Shown here in pieces: positions 1 through 7,993 of a stretch of DNA of 64,000 nucleotides. How positions within the stretch are numbered: the stretch's first letter is position 1; each line of letters starts with the position of its first letter. The notes under the pieces are model-generated. The model had not been told where the DNA came from, ran no database searches, and saw nothing but the letters and a program-made list of their open reading frames with translations. This stretch comes from JAKOVR01 sp031415655. GTDB taxonomy: Bacteria > Actinomycetota > Acidimicrobiia > Acidimicrobiales > Acidimicrobilacustridaceae. The position numbers were made by a program, and so were the translations under genes. The stretch is taken from contig JANOSD010000113.1 in the NCBI GenBank assembly GCA_031415655.1, positions 1-64,000 of the forward strand. The letters are read 5' to 3'.

Positions 1-61
1 TGCGGTAGTTGTCGTCCCAGATTTCGGTGGTGAACGTTTCTCGCAGTGTCGCCGTGTGCAT
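1..61 (-). CDS. 5' end of an unidentified gene, cut by left edge
   Basis: An ATG at 61-59 on the minus strand opens a frame that runs to the window edge, giving 20 residues beginning MHTATLRETF and ending EIWDDNYR. Just upstream (minus strand) an AAGGGAG ribosome binding site lies about 8 bases from the ATG, and a plausible promoter lies at 163-134, so a real start is likely. The visible residues are too few to name a family. It diverges from the arylsulfatase gene. Confidence 0.55.
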   Translation of the reverse strand, partial: MHTATLRETFTTEIWDDNYR

Positions 62-368
62 TGGCGTGCTCCCTTGCCCCAGCCATGTGGGGCGCCCGTT
101 TGACACCAACCCGGTGCCGTTTCCTTGTGGGTTACTCTACCTGGTCGGCACGCGTGTTCGCAACAAGTTACGCAAGATTGTTCGAGATTCTTTTCGGATG
201 AACGTGTGGCGGTGGGCCCGCCCAGTTCAGGCCCCAGGCCGACCAACGCAGGGTCGACCACGCACGAAAGCCGGAGCACGACACTCGAAAGTGAACTAGT
301 GTCAACGTCACTGACATAAGGACGGCTGCGGAGATCGATGACCGCAGCGGCGCACAACAAGGGGAACA
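62..368. other. divergent intergenic region
   Basis: This 307-base spacer separates the left-edge minus-strand gene from the arylsulfatase gene. It holds the minus-strand promoter candidate described above and an operator-like inverted repeat at 300-316 (TGTCA, seven bases, TGACA), about 50 bases before the arylsulfatase start. A TTGACA at 100-105 has no -10 partner at normal spacing. I see no coding frame or RNA gene here. Confidence 0.4.
134..163 (-). promoter_or_regulatory. candidate sigma-70 promoter for the left-edge gene
   Basis: On the minus strand TTGCGA (163-158) and TAGAGT (139-134) are separated by 18 bases, which is an acceptable housekeeping-type spacing. It points at the minus-strand start at 61. 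This rests on motif match only. Confidence 0.35.
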
Positions 369-2738
369 ATGGCTGAGCAATTGATCGAGTACCCGCTGGG
401 AACACCGTTTCCCGGAGCGATCGGGCGCACGTTGGAGACGTCCACGCCGGCGTGGCCGGCCCGGGCGCAGCCGCCGGAGGGCGCTCCCAATGTGGTCGTG
501 ATCGTGCTCGACGATGTTGGGTACGGGCAGCTTTCCGCCTTCGGTGGGTTGTGCGAGACCCCCAACCTGGATCGGTTGGCCGACCGTGGCCTTCGGTTCG
601 CCAACTTCCAGACCACCGCGCTGTGCTCACCCACCCGCGGCTGTTTGCTCACCGGACGGAATCATCACACCCTCGGGCTCTCGGCCATCACGGAACTTGC
701 GTTGGGCTACCCGGCCCACAACGGCACGATGGGTTTCGAACACGGCTTCCTCTCCGAGATGCTCGTCGCCCGTGGCTACAACACCTTCGCCGTCGGCAAG
801 TGGCACCTCACCCCATCCCAAGAGACCACACCGGCTGGCCCCTACGACCGATGGCCGCTCGGCCGGGGCTTCGAACGTTTCTATGGGTTTCTGGGCGGCG
901 ACACCGACCAGTTCCATCCCGATCTTGTTCACGACAACCACTGGGTGCCCCAGCCATCCACCCCGGCTGAGGGGTATCACCTCAACGCCGATCTCGCCGA
1001 CCACGCCATCGGCTTCATCAAAGACGCCCACATCAATGCCCCCGACAAGCCGTTCCTGCTTTGGTATGCCACCGGTGCCGGCCATGCCCCCCATCAGGTG
1101 GAGCCGGAATGGATCGATCGTTACCGCGGAGCGTTCGATATGGGATGGGAAGAATACCGCCGCGTGGTGTTTGCGCGGCAGCAGGCTCTGGGTCTGCACC
1201 CGGACGGCACCGAGCTGTCCGGGCGGGATCCCGACGTGGAGCCGTGGGACGAACTGAGCGAAGACGCCAAGCGCATGTATGTCCGGCAGATGGAGGTCTA
1301 CGCCGGCTTCCTGAGCCAGACCGATCACCACATCGGCCGGGTGCTCGACTTCATCGACGACATCGGCGAGACCGACAACACCATCGTGGTAGCGGTGTCC
1401 GACAACGGCGCCAGTGCCGAAGGTGGTGAACATGGAACCCGCAACGAGGGCCTGTTCTTCAACTTGGCCCCCGAGACCCTCGAAGAGAATCTCGAGGTGA
1501 TCGATCAGTGGGGCACCGAGGATCTTTTCGCGCATTACTCATGGGGCTGGACTTGGGCCGGGGATACGCCCTTCCGGCGTTGGAAACGTGAGACGTATCG
1601 CGGGGGCATCACCGATCCGTGCATCGTGGCGTGGCCCCGAGGGATCGCTGCGCGCGGCGAGGTGCGTCATCAATACGCGCACGCGATCGACCTGCTGCCG
1701 ACCTTGCTCGAGGTCATCGGGATCGAGCCGCCCACCCACATCCGTGGCGTCGCCCAATCCGACATCCATGGCGCCAGCCTGGCGTCGGCCTTCGCCGATC
1801 CGTCGGCCCCGAGCGAACACACCACGCAATACTTCGAGATGTTCGGCCATCGCTCGATTTACCACGAAGGTTGGAAAGCGGTGTGTCCGTATCCCGGCCC
1901 CAGCCTGGCCGAGGGCCATGAGCGTGGCCATCCCTTCGGGACGTACCTCTCGGAGGAGATCCTCGACCAGCTCGAAGCGACCGACTGGGAGTTGTACCAC
2001 CTCGAAACCGACCCCAGTGAGTGCCACGACGTGGCCGCTGACAATCCGTCGCAATTGGCGAATCTGGTTGCCCTCTGGTGGGCTGAAGCCGAACGATACG
2101 GTGCCCTACCCATCGCCACCGGCGATATCACCCGTTTGCTGGCCCGGCGGCCGGGCGTCGGGAAGCCCCGCAAAGTCTTCGAGCTCTACCCGTTTGGCTC
2201 GCCGATGCCATTTGCGGCGTCGCCCCGTCCCTACAACCGCAGTCACACCATCACCGCCGAGGTGGTGATCCCCGACGACGGGGCCGACGGGGTGCTGCTC
2301 ACCCAGGGCAACCGCCACGGGGGGTACGCCCTCTATGTGGCGGAAGGGAAGTTGCACTATGTGCACAATCACCTCGGGCTCGACCTGTTTACGGTGACGG
2401 CGGAAAAACCGATACCGAGCGGACCGGTACGCCTGCGCATGGAACTGGCAATTACCGGTGGTCCGAACTTCTGGCGAGGACATGGCAGCCCCGCCGAGGT
2501 GCGGCTGTTTCACGACGACGAGGTGGTGGGCATGGGCGTACTCCCGCACACGGTTCCCAACCTGTATGCGGTGGTGGGCCTGAGTTGCGGCTACGCGGCC
2601 TACGACAGTGTCGACCCGCGGGTCTACGAGGCACCCTTCCGTTTCACGGGAGATCTGGCCCGGGTGATGCTCGACCTGACCGGTGAGCTCACCATCAACC
2701 CTGAGGCCGAGATGACTCGACTCATGACCCAGCAGTAG
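369..2738 (+). CDS. arylsulfatase (formylglycine-dependent sulfatase)
   Basis: This 789-residue protein is a type I sulfatase, which hydrolyses sulfate esters using a formylglycine made from a cysteine. The N-terminal half shows the family pattern: metal-binding aspartates in VIVLDDVGYG (residues 45-54) and the modification motif CSPTR with Cys86, followed by GCLLTGR. Further family blocks include GKWHL, and SDNGASAEGGEHG at about residues 344-356. Residues from about 600 form a C-terminal extension seen in long bacterial arylsulfatases. There is no obvious signal peptide, so it may be cytoplasmic or exported by another route. AAGGGG lies 5 bases before the ATG. The substrate cannot be read from the sequence, and no sulfatase-maturing enzyme gene is present in the window. 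Confidence 0.9.
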   Translation: MAEQLIEYPLGTPFPGAIGRTLETSTPAWPARAQPPEGAPNVVVIVLDDVGYGQLSAFGGLCETPNLDRLADRGLRFANFQTTALCSPTRGCLLTGRNHHTLGLSAITELALGYPAHNGTMGFEHGFLSEMLVARGYNTFAVGKWHLTPSQETTPAGPYDRWPLGRGFERFYGFLGGDTDQFHPDLVHDNHWVPQPSTPAEGYHLNADLADHAIGFIKDAHINAPDKPFLLWYATGAGHAPHQVEPEWIDRYRGAFDMGWEEYRRVVFARQQALGLHPDGTELSGRDPDVEPWDELSEDAKRMYVRQMEVYAGFLSQTDHHIGRVLDFIDDIGETDNTIVVAVSDNGASAEGGEHGTRNEGLFFNLAPETLEENLEVIDQWGTEDLFAHYSWGWTWAGDTPFRRWKRETYRGGITDPCIVAWPRGIAARGEVRHQYAHAIDLLPTLLEVIGIEPPTHIRGVAQSDIHGASLASAFADPSAPSEHTTQYFEMFGHRSIYHEGWKAVCPYPGPSLAEGHERGHPFGTYLSEEILDQLEATDWELYHLETDPSECHDVAADNPSQLANLVALWWAEAERYGALPIATGDITRLLARRPGVGKPRKVFELYPFGSPMPFAASPRPYNRSHTITAEVVIPDDGADGVLLTQGNRHGGYALYVAEGKLHYVHNHLGLDLFTVTAEKPIPSGPVRLRMELAITGGPNFWRGHGSPAEVRLFHDDEVVGMGVLPHTVPNLYAVVGLSCGYAAYDSVDPRVYEAPFRFTGDLARVMLDLTGELTINPEAEMTRLMTQQ

Positions 2739-2777
2739 CCCCGGGGGAGTTCTTGTGGACGCGGTGGTCGCGCGCTC

Positions 2778-2810
2778 CGACGGCGCGCCGACGGCGCGCC
2801 GACGGCGCGC
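2778..2810. repeat. three tandem 11-bp units between convergent genes
   Basis: The unit CGACGGCGCGC occurs three times head to tail between the arylsulfatase and cupredoxin stop codons. It contains the palindrome GGCGCGCC. No T-run follows, so it does not look like an intrinsic terminator. Confidence 0.8.
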
Positions 2811-2812
2811 CA

Positions 2813-3286
2813 TCAGTCGACGATGATCAGGCCGCGTTGGCCTTTGTTCGCCGTGCCGTGAATCGAGCAGTGATAGGCGTACGAGCCGGGCTTGTCGAAC
2901 GTGATGGACTTGCTCATTTTGGGGTCGAGTTCACCCGTGGGAATCCCCACGAACTGACCGTCTATGGAGGGGACCACATTGTGCGGGTTCAGGCCTTGAT
3001 CGGTGAAGGCAACGTTCGTGCCGACACTCACACGGATCACTCGGGGCTCGTACAGGTTGTCCCTTACTGCCACGGGAACATCAAGCATGTTGCGTTGGTC
3101 GACCGCCTCGGCCACATCGAGCCCGCCGGTGAACGACCCGACCTGGTCGATGGAACTGGCTGTGCTTTGCCCGGAGGCGTCTCCGACTACCCGAATGCCG
3201 TCGGCGCCACACGCGGCGGCGGCGAGCATCGCCGTGCCGACGACCGTTGCCAGGACCGCTGCCAGGACCGCTGACCGATGACTCAT
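2813..3286 (-). CDS. secreted cupredoxin-fold copper protein
   Basis: The 157-residue product has a hydrophobic N-terminal export signal ending AAAAC (Cys26), so it may be a lipoprotein, and a C-terminal plastocyanin/azurin-like domain. Type 1 copper ligands can be read as His102 (NPHN), Cys140 and His143 (YHCSIHG). At the fourth, axial position, where Met is usual, the sequence is KGQRG, so Gln150 probably takes that place, as in plant stellacyanins. Its ATG overlaps the stop of the upstream mannosyltransferase gene by four bases (ATGA), so the two are co-translated. Its electron-transfer partner is unknown. Confidence 0.8.
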   Translation of the reverse strand: MSHRSAVLAAVLATVVGTAMLAAAACGADGIRVVGDASGQSTASSIDQVGSFTGGLDVAEAVDQRNMLDVPVAVRDNLYEPRVIRVSVGTNVAFTDQGLNPHNVVPSIDGQFVGIPTGELDPKMSKSITFDKPGSYAYHCSIHGTANKGQRGLIIVD

Positions 3287-4011
3287 TTGGGGTGGCGGCG
3301 GAGGACGCGGTCACGGATTCCCCACCACGTGACGAGCGCCAGCGCTTCGAACACAATTCGGCTCGACATTTTTGAGGTGCCGCGCTGTCGTTCGCCGAAC
3401 GTAATGGGAACTTCCACGATGCGACCACCGTTGCGTTTCACTTCGTAAGCCATCTCGATCTGAAAGCCGTAGCCATCGGCCTTGATGCTATCGAGGGCGA
3501 TCTTTTCGAGGGCAGGAGCGGCATAGGCCCGAAATCCAGCAGTGGCGTCGCGGACCTTCATGCCCAGCACGATTCCGGCGTAGAGGTTTCCCGCTTGAGA
3601 GATGAACCGGCGGGAGAACTTCCAGCCCGGTACCTCGCCGCCGGGAACGTAACGGGAACCAATGGCAAGGTCGGCGCCGTCCTCCACTGCGTGGATGAGG
3701 GCCGGGAGCATGGCGGGATCGTGCTGAAGGTCGGAATCCATCTCGATGAGGATGTCGAACCCCTGCTTGAGCCCTTCTCGAAAGCCGGCCCGGTAGGCGG
3801 AGCCGAGACCGCTCTTCTCCGTGCGGCGTAGGACCTGCACGCCGCCGCCATTGGCGGATCCCCACGCCTCGGCAATTTCGGCGGTGCCATCGGGGCTGCC
3901 GTCGTCGACCACGAGGACCGAGAGGCCAGGAACGGCTTTCCGCGCTCGCTCCAACACCTCCTCGATGTTGAGGGCTTCGTTGTACGTAGGAAGAACCACC
4001 AGTGGCCGCAT
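3283..4011 (-). CDS. polyprenol-phosphate mannosyltransferase (GT2 family)
   Basis: This 242-residue protein matches dolichyl/polyprenyl-phosphate mannose synthases, which move mannose from GDP-mannose to a lipid carrier at the membrane. Family signatures are the N-terminal VVLPTYNEALNIEEVL, the nucleotide-binding VVDDGSPDGT and the metal-binding EMDSDLQHDP. The chosen ATG at 4011 starts MRPLVVLPTYNE; the frame is open for 48 more codons upstream, but that part has no family similarity. There is no fused multi-spanning GtrA-like domain. It is the first gene of a two-gene unit with the cupredoxin. Confidence 0.9.
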   Translation of the reverse strand: MRPLVVLPTYNEALNIEEVLERARKAVPGLSVLVVDDGSPDGTAEIAEAWGSANGGGVQVLRRTEKSGLGSAYRAGFREGLKQGFDILIEMDSDLQHDPAMLPALIHAVEDGADLAIGSRYVPGGEVPGWKFSRRFISQAGNLYAGIVLGMKVRDATAGFRAYAAPALEKIALDSIKADGYGFQIEMAYEVKRNGGRIVEVPITFGERQRGTSKMSSRIVFEALALVTWWGIRDRVLRRHPK

Positions 4012-4120
4012 CGGTCGGGCACTGTAGATGCCGACAGGCCTTCTGTGGGGATCGCCACCCGGTGGTCGGCGCAAATCCGACCGTTCCTCCCAGGCAGGGC
4101 CGCTGAGATAGGTTCGCACC

Positions 4121-5023
4121 ATGACCTCGGACGGCCTCATCCTTGCGGTGGACATCGGCGGTACGAAGATGGCAGCGGGATTGGTGGGTTCCGATGCTGT
4201 TCCTCTTCGCCGCCATCAGGTCGCTACCCCTCGGGTTGACGATGGGGAGGTAGTTTTTGCGGCGCTTGCCGGGTTGATCGAAACTGCTCTGGAAGATCGA
4301 CTGGTGTCGGGTCCCCCAATAGCGGCGTGCGGGGTGGGATGTGGCGGACCAATGACCACCGGCGGAGCGACCGTGTCGCCCACCAACATCGCCGCATGGC
4401 GCGGGTTCCCGTTGCATGATCGCCTGGCCAGCCTCACGTCGCTGCCGACATTCGTCGACAACGACGCCAAGGCGCTGGCGCTCGGGGAGGGATGGCGTGG
4501 CGCCGCCCAGGGTGTTTCGAACTATCTCGGGATGGTGGTGTCCACCGGCGTCGGAGGTGGCCTGGTGGTCGACGGTCGGATGCTCGACGGTGCCGAAAGC
4601 AATGCGGGCCATGTCGGCCACATCATCGTGGAGCCCGATGGTCACCTCTGCGGATGCGGTGCCGTGGGCTGCCTCGAGGCGGAGGCATCGGGCACCGCGA
4701 TCGCCAAGATCACGGGGCGTCCGGCGCAGGAAGCCGACACGGCCACCGTCGTTCGAACGGGAACCATGGTGGGGCGGGCCGTCGCCAGCGTGGCGAGCCT
4801 GCTCGACCTCCAGCTCTGCGTCGTGGCCGGTTCGGTGGCGCTGGGGTTTGGCGAGCCGTTTTTCGCCGCTGCGCAGGCCGAGATCGTGGCCCGAGCCCAC
4901 CTGGACTTCAGTCGTGCTGCGGTGATTTGTCCGGCCGGGCTCGGTGCCGACGGCCCCCTCGTCGGGGCCGCCGCCGTGGGGTGGCGAGGCCTCGGCGCTC
5001 CTTTCCTGGCACGGTCCTCATGA
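4121..5023 (+). CDS. ROK-family sugar kinase (glucokinase-like)
   Basis: The 300-residue protein is a ROK kinase, most likely phosphorylating glucose with ATP in the cytoplasm. Visible motifs are the phosphate-binding DIGGTK (11-16), the catalytic-base region FVDNDAKA (111-118), STGVGGG (141-147) and the ROK zinc site His164 with Cys177, Cys179 and Cys184 (CGCGAVGCLE). There is no N-terminal helix-turn-helix, so it is an enzyme rather than a ROK repressor. The exact sugar is not certain. It diverges from the mannosyltransferase gene. Confidence 0.88.
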   Translation: MTSDGLILAVDIGGTKMAAGLVGSDAVPLRRHQVATPRVDDGEVVFAALAGLIETALEDRLVSGPPIAACGVGCGGPMTTGGATVSPTNIAAWRGFPLHDRLASLTSLPTFVDNDAKALALGEGWRGAAQGVSNYLGMVVSTGVGGGLVVDGRMLDGAESNAGHVGHIIVEPDGHLCGCGAVGCLEAEASGTAIAKITGRPAQEADTATVVRTGTMVGRAVASVASLLDLQLCVVAGSVALGFGEPFFAAAQAEIVARAHLDFSRAAVICPAGLGADGPLVGAAAVGWRGLGAPFLARSS

Positions 5024-5036
5024 TAGGGAGATGGGC

Positions 5037-5336
5037 ATGCCAGTAGGTGTTTTTCAGACGGTCTCGATGGTGGTCCCGACGATGGTCGCAGTCCTCCGGC
5101 GTCCCGATCTCTGGCGGACGGCGATTCGCCAAGCGGGGGTGCTGGCCCGACCAGGGTGGTGGCGACGAGCCCCGTTCCTCCCCCTTCCTGATGCCGGCTA
5201 TCTGCACTTCCGGTTCGTCACGATGTACGGAGGCGACCCCACCGACCAACATGATCGTCGTACGCTCGCGCCCGCCGACCTCATCACCTACCTCGAATGG
5301 TGCCGAGCGTGGCCCTTGGTGATCGCCTCCCATTGA
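5037..5336 (+). CDS. small protein of unknown function
   Basis: The 99-residue product begins MPVGVFQTVS. I chose the ATG at 5037 over 5031 because AGGGAG at 5025-5030 is then six bases upstream. It is rich in Arg, Trp and Pro, with a moderately hydrophobic N-terminal stretch followed by two arginine-tryptophan segments and a C-terminal ADLITYLEWCRAW. It starts 13 bases after the ROK kinase stop, so the two are probably co-transcribed. I do not recognise a family. Codon use resembles its neighbours, which supports a real gene. Confidence 0.6.
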   Translation: MPVGVFQTVSMVVPTMVAVLRRPDLWRTAIRQAGVLARPGWWRRAPFLPLPDAGYLHFRFVTMYGGDPTDQHDRRTLAPADLITYLEWCRAWPLVIASH

Positions 5337-5434
5337 GCGCACCGCCGTCGCGGTTAGGCACGACCGCGGGTTGAACGCAAATCGACATCGCAAATCGTCA
5401 CCGGGATTGGGAAGGTCACGGCTAGCCTGCTCGT

Positions 5435-5986
5435 ATGGGCCGGGCACTTGTACTCAACGCAACCTACGAGCCGCTCGGCGTCGTCTCCGACCGCCGAGCC
5501 GTCGTGCTGCTCCTGAACCAAAAGGCCGATCTCGTCCACCCATCCGGTGAGCAGATTCGCTCGGAGCGACTCACCGTCGACGTGCCCAGCGTTATCCGCC
5601 TTCGCGCCTACGTTCGAGTTCCGTACCAACGCCGCGCCGCTCTCAGCCGTCGTGGGGTGTTCCTCCGCGACAACGGTACGTGCCAGTACTGCGGTCGCAA
5701 AGCGGAGAGTATCGACCACGTCTTCCCCCGCAGCCGTGGCGGTGCCCACGTGTGGGAGAACGTGGTGGCTGCATGCCGCCCCTGCAACACGGGCAAACGA
5801 GACCGTCTCCTAGAGGACTCCGGCATGCGACTGCGCACGCGTCCCGAAGCACCGAAACACCTCAGTTGGGTGCTCATCGCCTTCGGAGAGGTGCCCGACT
5901 CGTGGCACCCGTACCTGGGCAGCGGAACCCGCCAAACGAACGGACGCAACGGCGCGTTCTCCGGCGTGGAGGCTCTGTCGGCTTGA
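5435..5986 (+). CDS. HNH endonuclease
   Basis: The 183-residue protein is a stand-alone HNH nuclease of a type common in actinobacteria. The zinc ribbon CQYC (83-86) and CRPC (114-117) frame the active site, with the catalytic Asp94-His95 pair in SIDHVFPRSRGG and Asn109 in WENVVAAC. The N-terminal 80 residues (MGRALVLNATYEPLG) are the family's usual extension. The biological target is unknown; members often sit in housekeeping loci rather than in mobile elements, as here. Its stop overlaps the TTG start of the next gene. Confidence 0.88.
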   Translation: MGRALVLNATYEPLGVVSDRRAVVLLLNQKADLVHPSGEQIRSERLTVDVPSVIRLRAYVRVPYQRRAALSRRGVFLRDNGTCQYCGRKAESIDHVFPRSRGGAHVWENVVAACRPCNTGKRDRLLEDSGMRLRTRPEAPKHLSWVLIAFGEVPDSWHPYLGSGTRQTNGRNGAFSGVEALSA

Positions 5987-7104
5987 CGGCCGGCGGGGCC
6001 TCCCTCTCGGGCATTGCGTATCGGGTGGCATTGCCGTTGCGCCGACCCTTTCACGCCGCCCACGGGCGAACCGAACGGCGCGACGTGATTGTGGTGTCGG
6101 TGGCGTCAGAGCACCATATTGGCTGGGGTGAGTGTCCGACGCTCAGCACGGGGGGCTACGTGGGCGGTACCACGGCGCACGCGTGGGAGTGGTTTCGGTC
6201 GTTAGAGACGCCGGCCAAATCGTCGATTGCTGCGTTGCCTCCGCCGCTGATGGCCATTGCTGCCCTCCGTGATGCCCATCGTGACCACCAACTCGTGCAG
6301 GCGAAGGCGTCGGCGGGGGGCGACCATCCTCCTTCGTCGTTGGCGTGCACGAAGGTGTTGGGGATCGCTCCCACCATCGATGAATTGGTCGCGCAAGCTG
6401 CAGAGCCGGTGGCCCGGGGCGTGATGCACCTGAAAGTGAAGGTGACCCCTACCTGGTGTTCTGAGCCGGTAGGTGCGCTCCGTCGGGCCTGGCCAAAGGC
6501 ATCGATCGCCGTCGATGCCAACGGGTCGTTCGACGGCGACGATCGTGAACATCTATCCACCCTGCATGGCCTCGCCGACCTCGGAGTCGCCTATGCCGAG
6601 CAGCCTTACTCGCCTCAGAGTTGGCGGGTCCACCACACCAACTGGGCCGGCGCATTGCCGGTTGCCCTCGATGAGAGCATCGTGGCCGCTGAGGACGTTC
6701 ACTGGGTGATCCGGCATTCGGCGACCTCTCTCGTGAACCTCAAACCGGCGCGCATGGGAGGCGCCGAGCGTTGTCAGTCGATGGCGAAGTTGTTGACCGA
6801 CGCAGGGATCGGCGTATTTGTCGGTGGAATGCTGGAGACCGGCGTCGGACGAGCGACTGCGCTGTCGGTGGCGGCGGTGTGTTGTCCGGACCAGCCCACC
6901 GACCTCGGCCCGTCTTCGGCCTACTTCGACCTCGATCTCACCGACCCGGTTGCCGAGGTGCCGGGGGGTCGGGTTGAGGTGCCCCGTGGGGTTGGGATCG
7001 GTCGGGCGCCGCTCCCCGAGCAACTCGACGCGTTCACGCTCGACCTGGTGGCAATACACCCATCCTTGCTCGACACACTGCTTTTCTGTGACTCCCCGGC
7101 CTGA
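5983..7104 (+). CDS. menC: o-succinylbenzoate synthase-like enolase-superfamily enzyme
   Basis: The best start is TTG at 5983, which overlaps the preceding stop as TTGA and gives 373 residues; a GTG at 6025 is an alternative. The capping domain is followed by the enolase barrel with the full catalytic set: Lys151-x-Lys153, metal ligands Asp178 (VDANG), Glu206 (AEQP) and Asp230 (LDES), and Lys254 (NLKPARMGG). GGMLETGVGRA near the C terminus is typical of type-2 MenC, which dehydrates SHCHC to o-succinylbenzoate in menaquinone synthesis. No other men genes are present, so N-acylamino-acid racemase or dipeptide epimerase activity remains possible. Confidence 0.78.
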   Translation: MTAGGASLSGIAYRVALPLRRPFHAAHGRTERRDVIVVSVASEHHIGWGECPTLSTGGYVGGTTAHAWEWFRSLETPAKSSIAALPPPLMAIAALRDAHRDHQLVQAKASAGGDHPPSSLACTKVLGIAPTIDELVAQAAEPVARGVMHLKVKVTPTWCSEPVGALRRAWPKASIAVDANGSFDGDDREHLSTLHGLADLGVAYAEQPYSPQSWRVHHTNWAGALPVALDESIVAAEDVHWVIRHSATSLVNLKPARMGGAERCQSMAKLLTDAGIGVFVGGMLETGVGRATALSVAAVCCPDQPTDLGPSSAYFDLDLTDPVAEVPGGRVEVPRGVGIGRAPLPEQLDAFTLDLVAIHPSLLDTLLFCDSPA

Positions 7105-7984
7105 CGTGCTGCGGTCCTTTGCGGTTGGTGCGCACCCGGAGCCGTTTATCGTGGAACGTCGGTCTGGCTCGCCCGTCTCGTTGCACCAACTCGCGATCGG
7201 TGGAGTATCTCCGTTGGTGGCGGCGGGCTCATCCGCCCAGAAGACCGTTGGCGCGTCGATCGGTCTTTGGCGTTTCGACGTGAACGGGGGAGGACTGGTG
7301 TTGGGAAGCACCCAGCCGTGGGACGACGTCGACCATGAGGTGGCTGCTTCGCTCGGTATTGAGGTCGGACGTCGGCGCAGCGGGGGCGGTGCGGTGCTGC
7401 TGTGGCCCGGTGGGCAAGTCTGGATTGACGTCCTGGTTCCGCGGGGGCATGTTCGGTGGGACGATCGGGTGGATGTGGCCACGCACTGGATCGGTGAGGC
7501 ATGGCGAATCGCCCTGAGCGCGTTCGGCATCGACTCGGTGGTGCATCGTGGGGCGAACGCCCCGGGCCGGATCGGGAGCGCGGTGTGTTTTGGAGGGGTC
7601 GGTCCCGGCGAGGTCTTGGCGTTGGATTCCAATCACCGATTGTCACCGTCACCTCGACCGTCATCGTCACCTCGACCGTCATCGTCGATGGAGGTCTCGT
7701 CCGCCGGAAAGTTGGTGGGGATCGCGCAGCGCCGCCAACGCCAGCTCGCCCGATTTCAAACGTCGGTCGCCGTTGGCGCGGTGTGCCCGTGGACGCTGGA
7801 CGAACTCCGTGCCCTCCTCCGGCCCGCCGCCCGCCGGTGTGACGTGCCCCCGGCCGATTTGGCCCATGCCATCGCCCCCCGACCGCTCCCACTCGATCCC
7901 GAACGACTGGTGGAGGAGGTTGAGGTCGCGCTGCGGACGTTCGCTCCTGGCCGTGATCACTTGGGCGGGCCTCCCGTCGGGTAG
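7088..7984 (+). CDS. lipoate/biotin-protein ligase-like protein
   Basis: This 298-residue frame has the biotin/lipoate ligase fold signatures: LVLGSTQ and RRRSGGGAVLLWPGGQVWIDVLVP, matching the R-x-SGGGAV loop of LplA-type enzymes. The start is uncertain: GTG at 7088 overlaps the previous gene, while GTGs at 7106 and 7151 are alternatives, the last having GGAG about 9 bases upstream. Residues around 188-200 are a Ser-Pro-Arg repeat made by two 18-bp DNA copies (7651-7686) in a loop between conserved parts. The catalytic lysine region is partly preserved (SSAGKLVGIAQRRQR). Whether it transfers lipoate, octanoate or biotin is not known. Confidence 0.72.
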   Translation: MTPRPDVLRSFAVGAHPEPFIVERRSGSPVSLHQLAIGGVSPLVAAGSSAQKTVGASIGLWRFDVNGGGLVLGSTQPWDDVDHEVAASLGIEVGRRRSGGGAVLLWPGGQVWIDVLVPRGHVRWDDRVDVATHWIGEAWRIALSAFGIDSVVHRGANAPGRIGSAVCFGGVGPGEVLALDSNHRLSPSPRPSSSPRPSSSMEVSSAGKLVGIAQRRQRQLARFQTSVAVGAVCPWTLDELRALLRPAARRCDVPPADLAHAIAPRPLPLDPERLVEEVEVALRTFAPGRDHLGGPPVG

Positions 7985-7993
7985 ACACAACCC

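Noticed and set aside
100..105. TTGACA as a -35 for the arylsulfatase gene
   Set aside because: No -10-like hexamer lies 15-19 bases downstream; the nearest is 27 bases away.
5680..5982. Long upstream extension of the menC frame over the HNH gene
   Set aside because: It overlaps the HNH endonuclease in another frame and encodes Arg/Pro-rich low-complexity residues.
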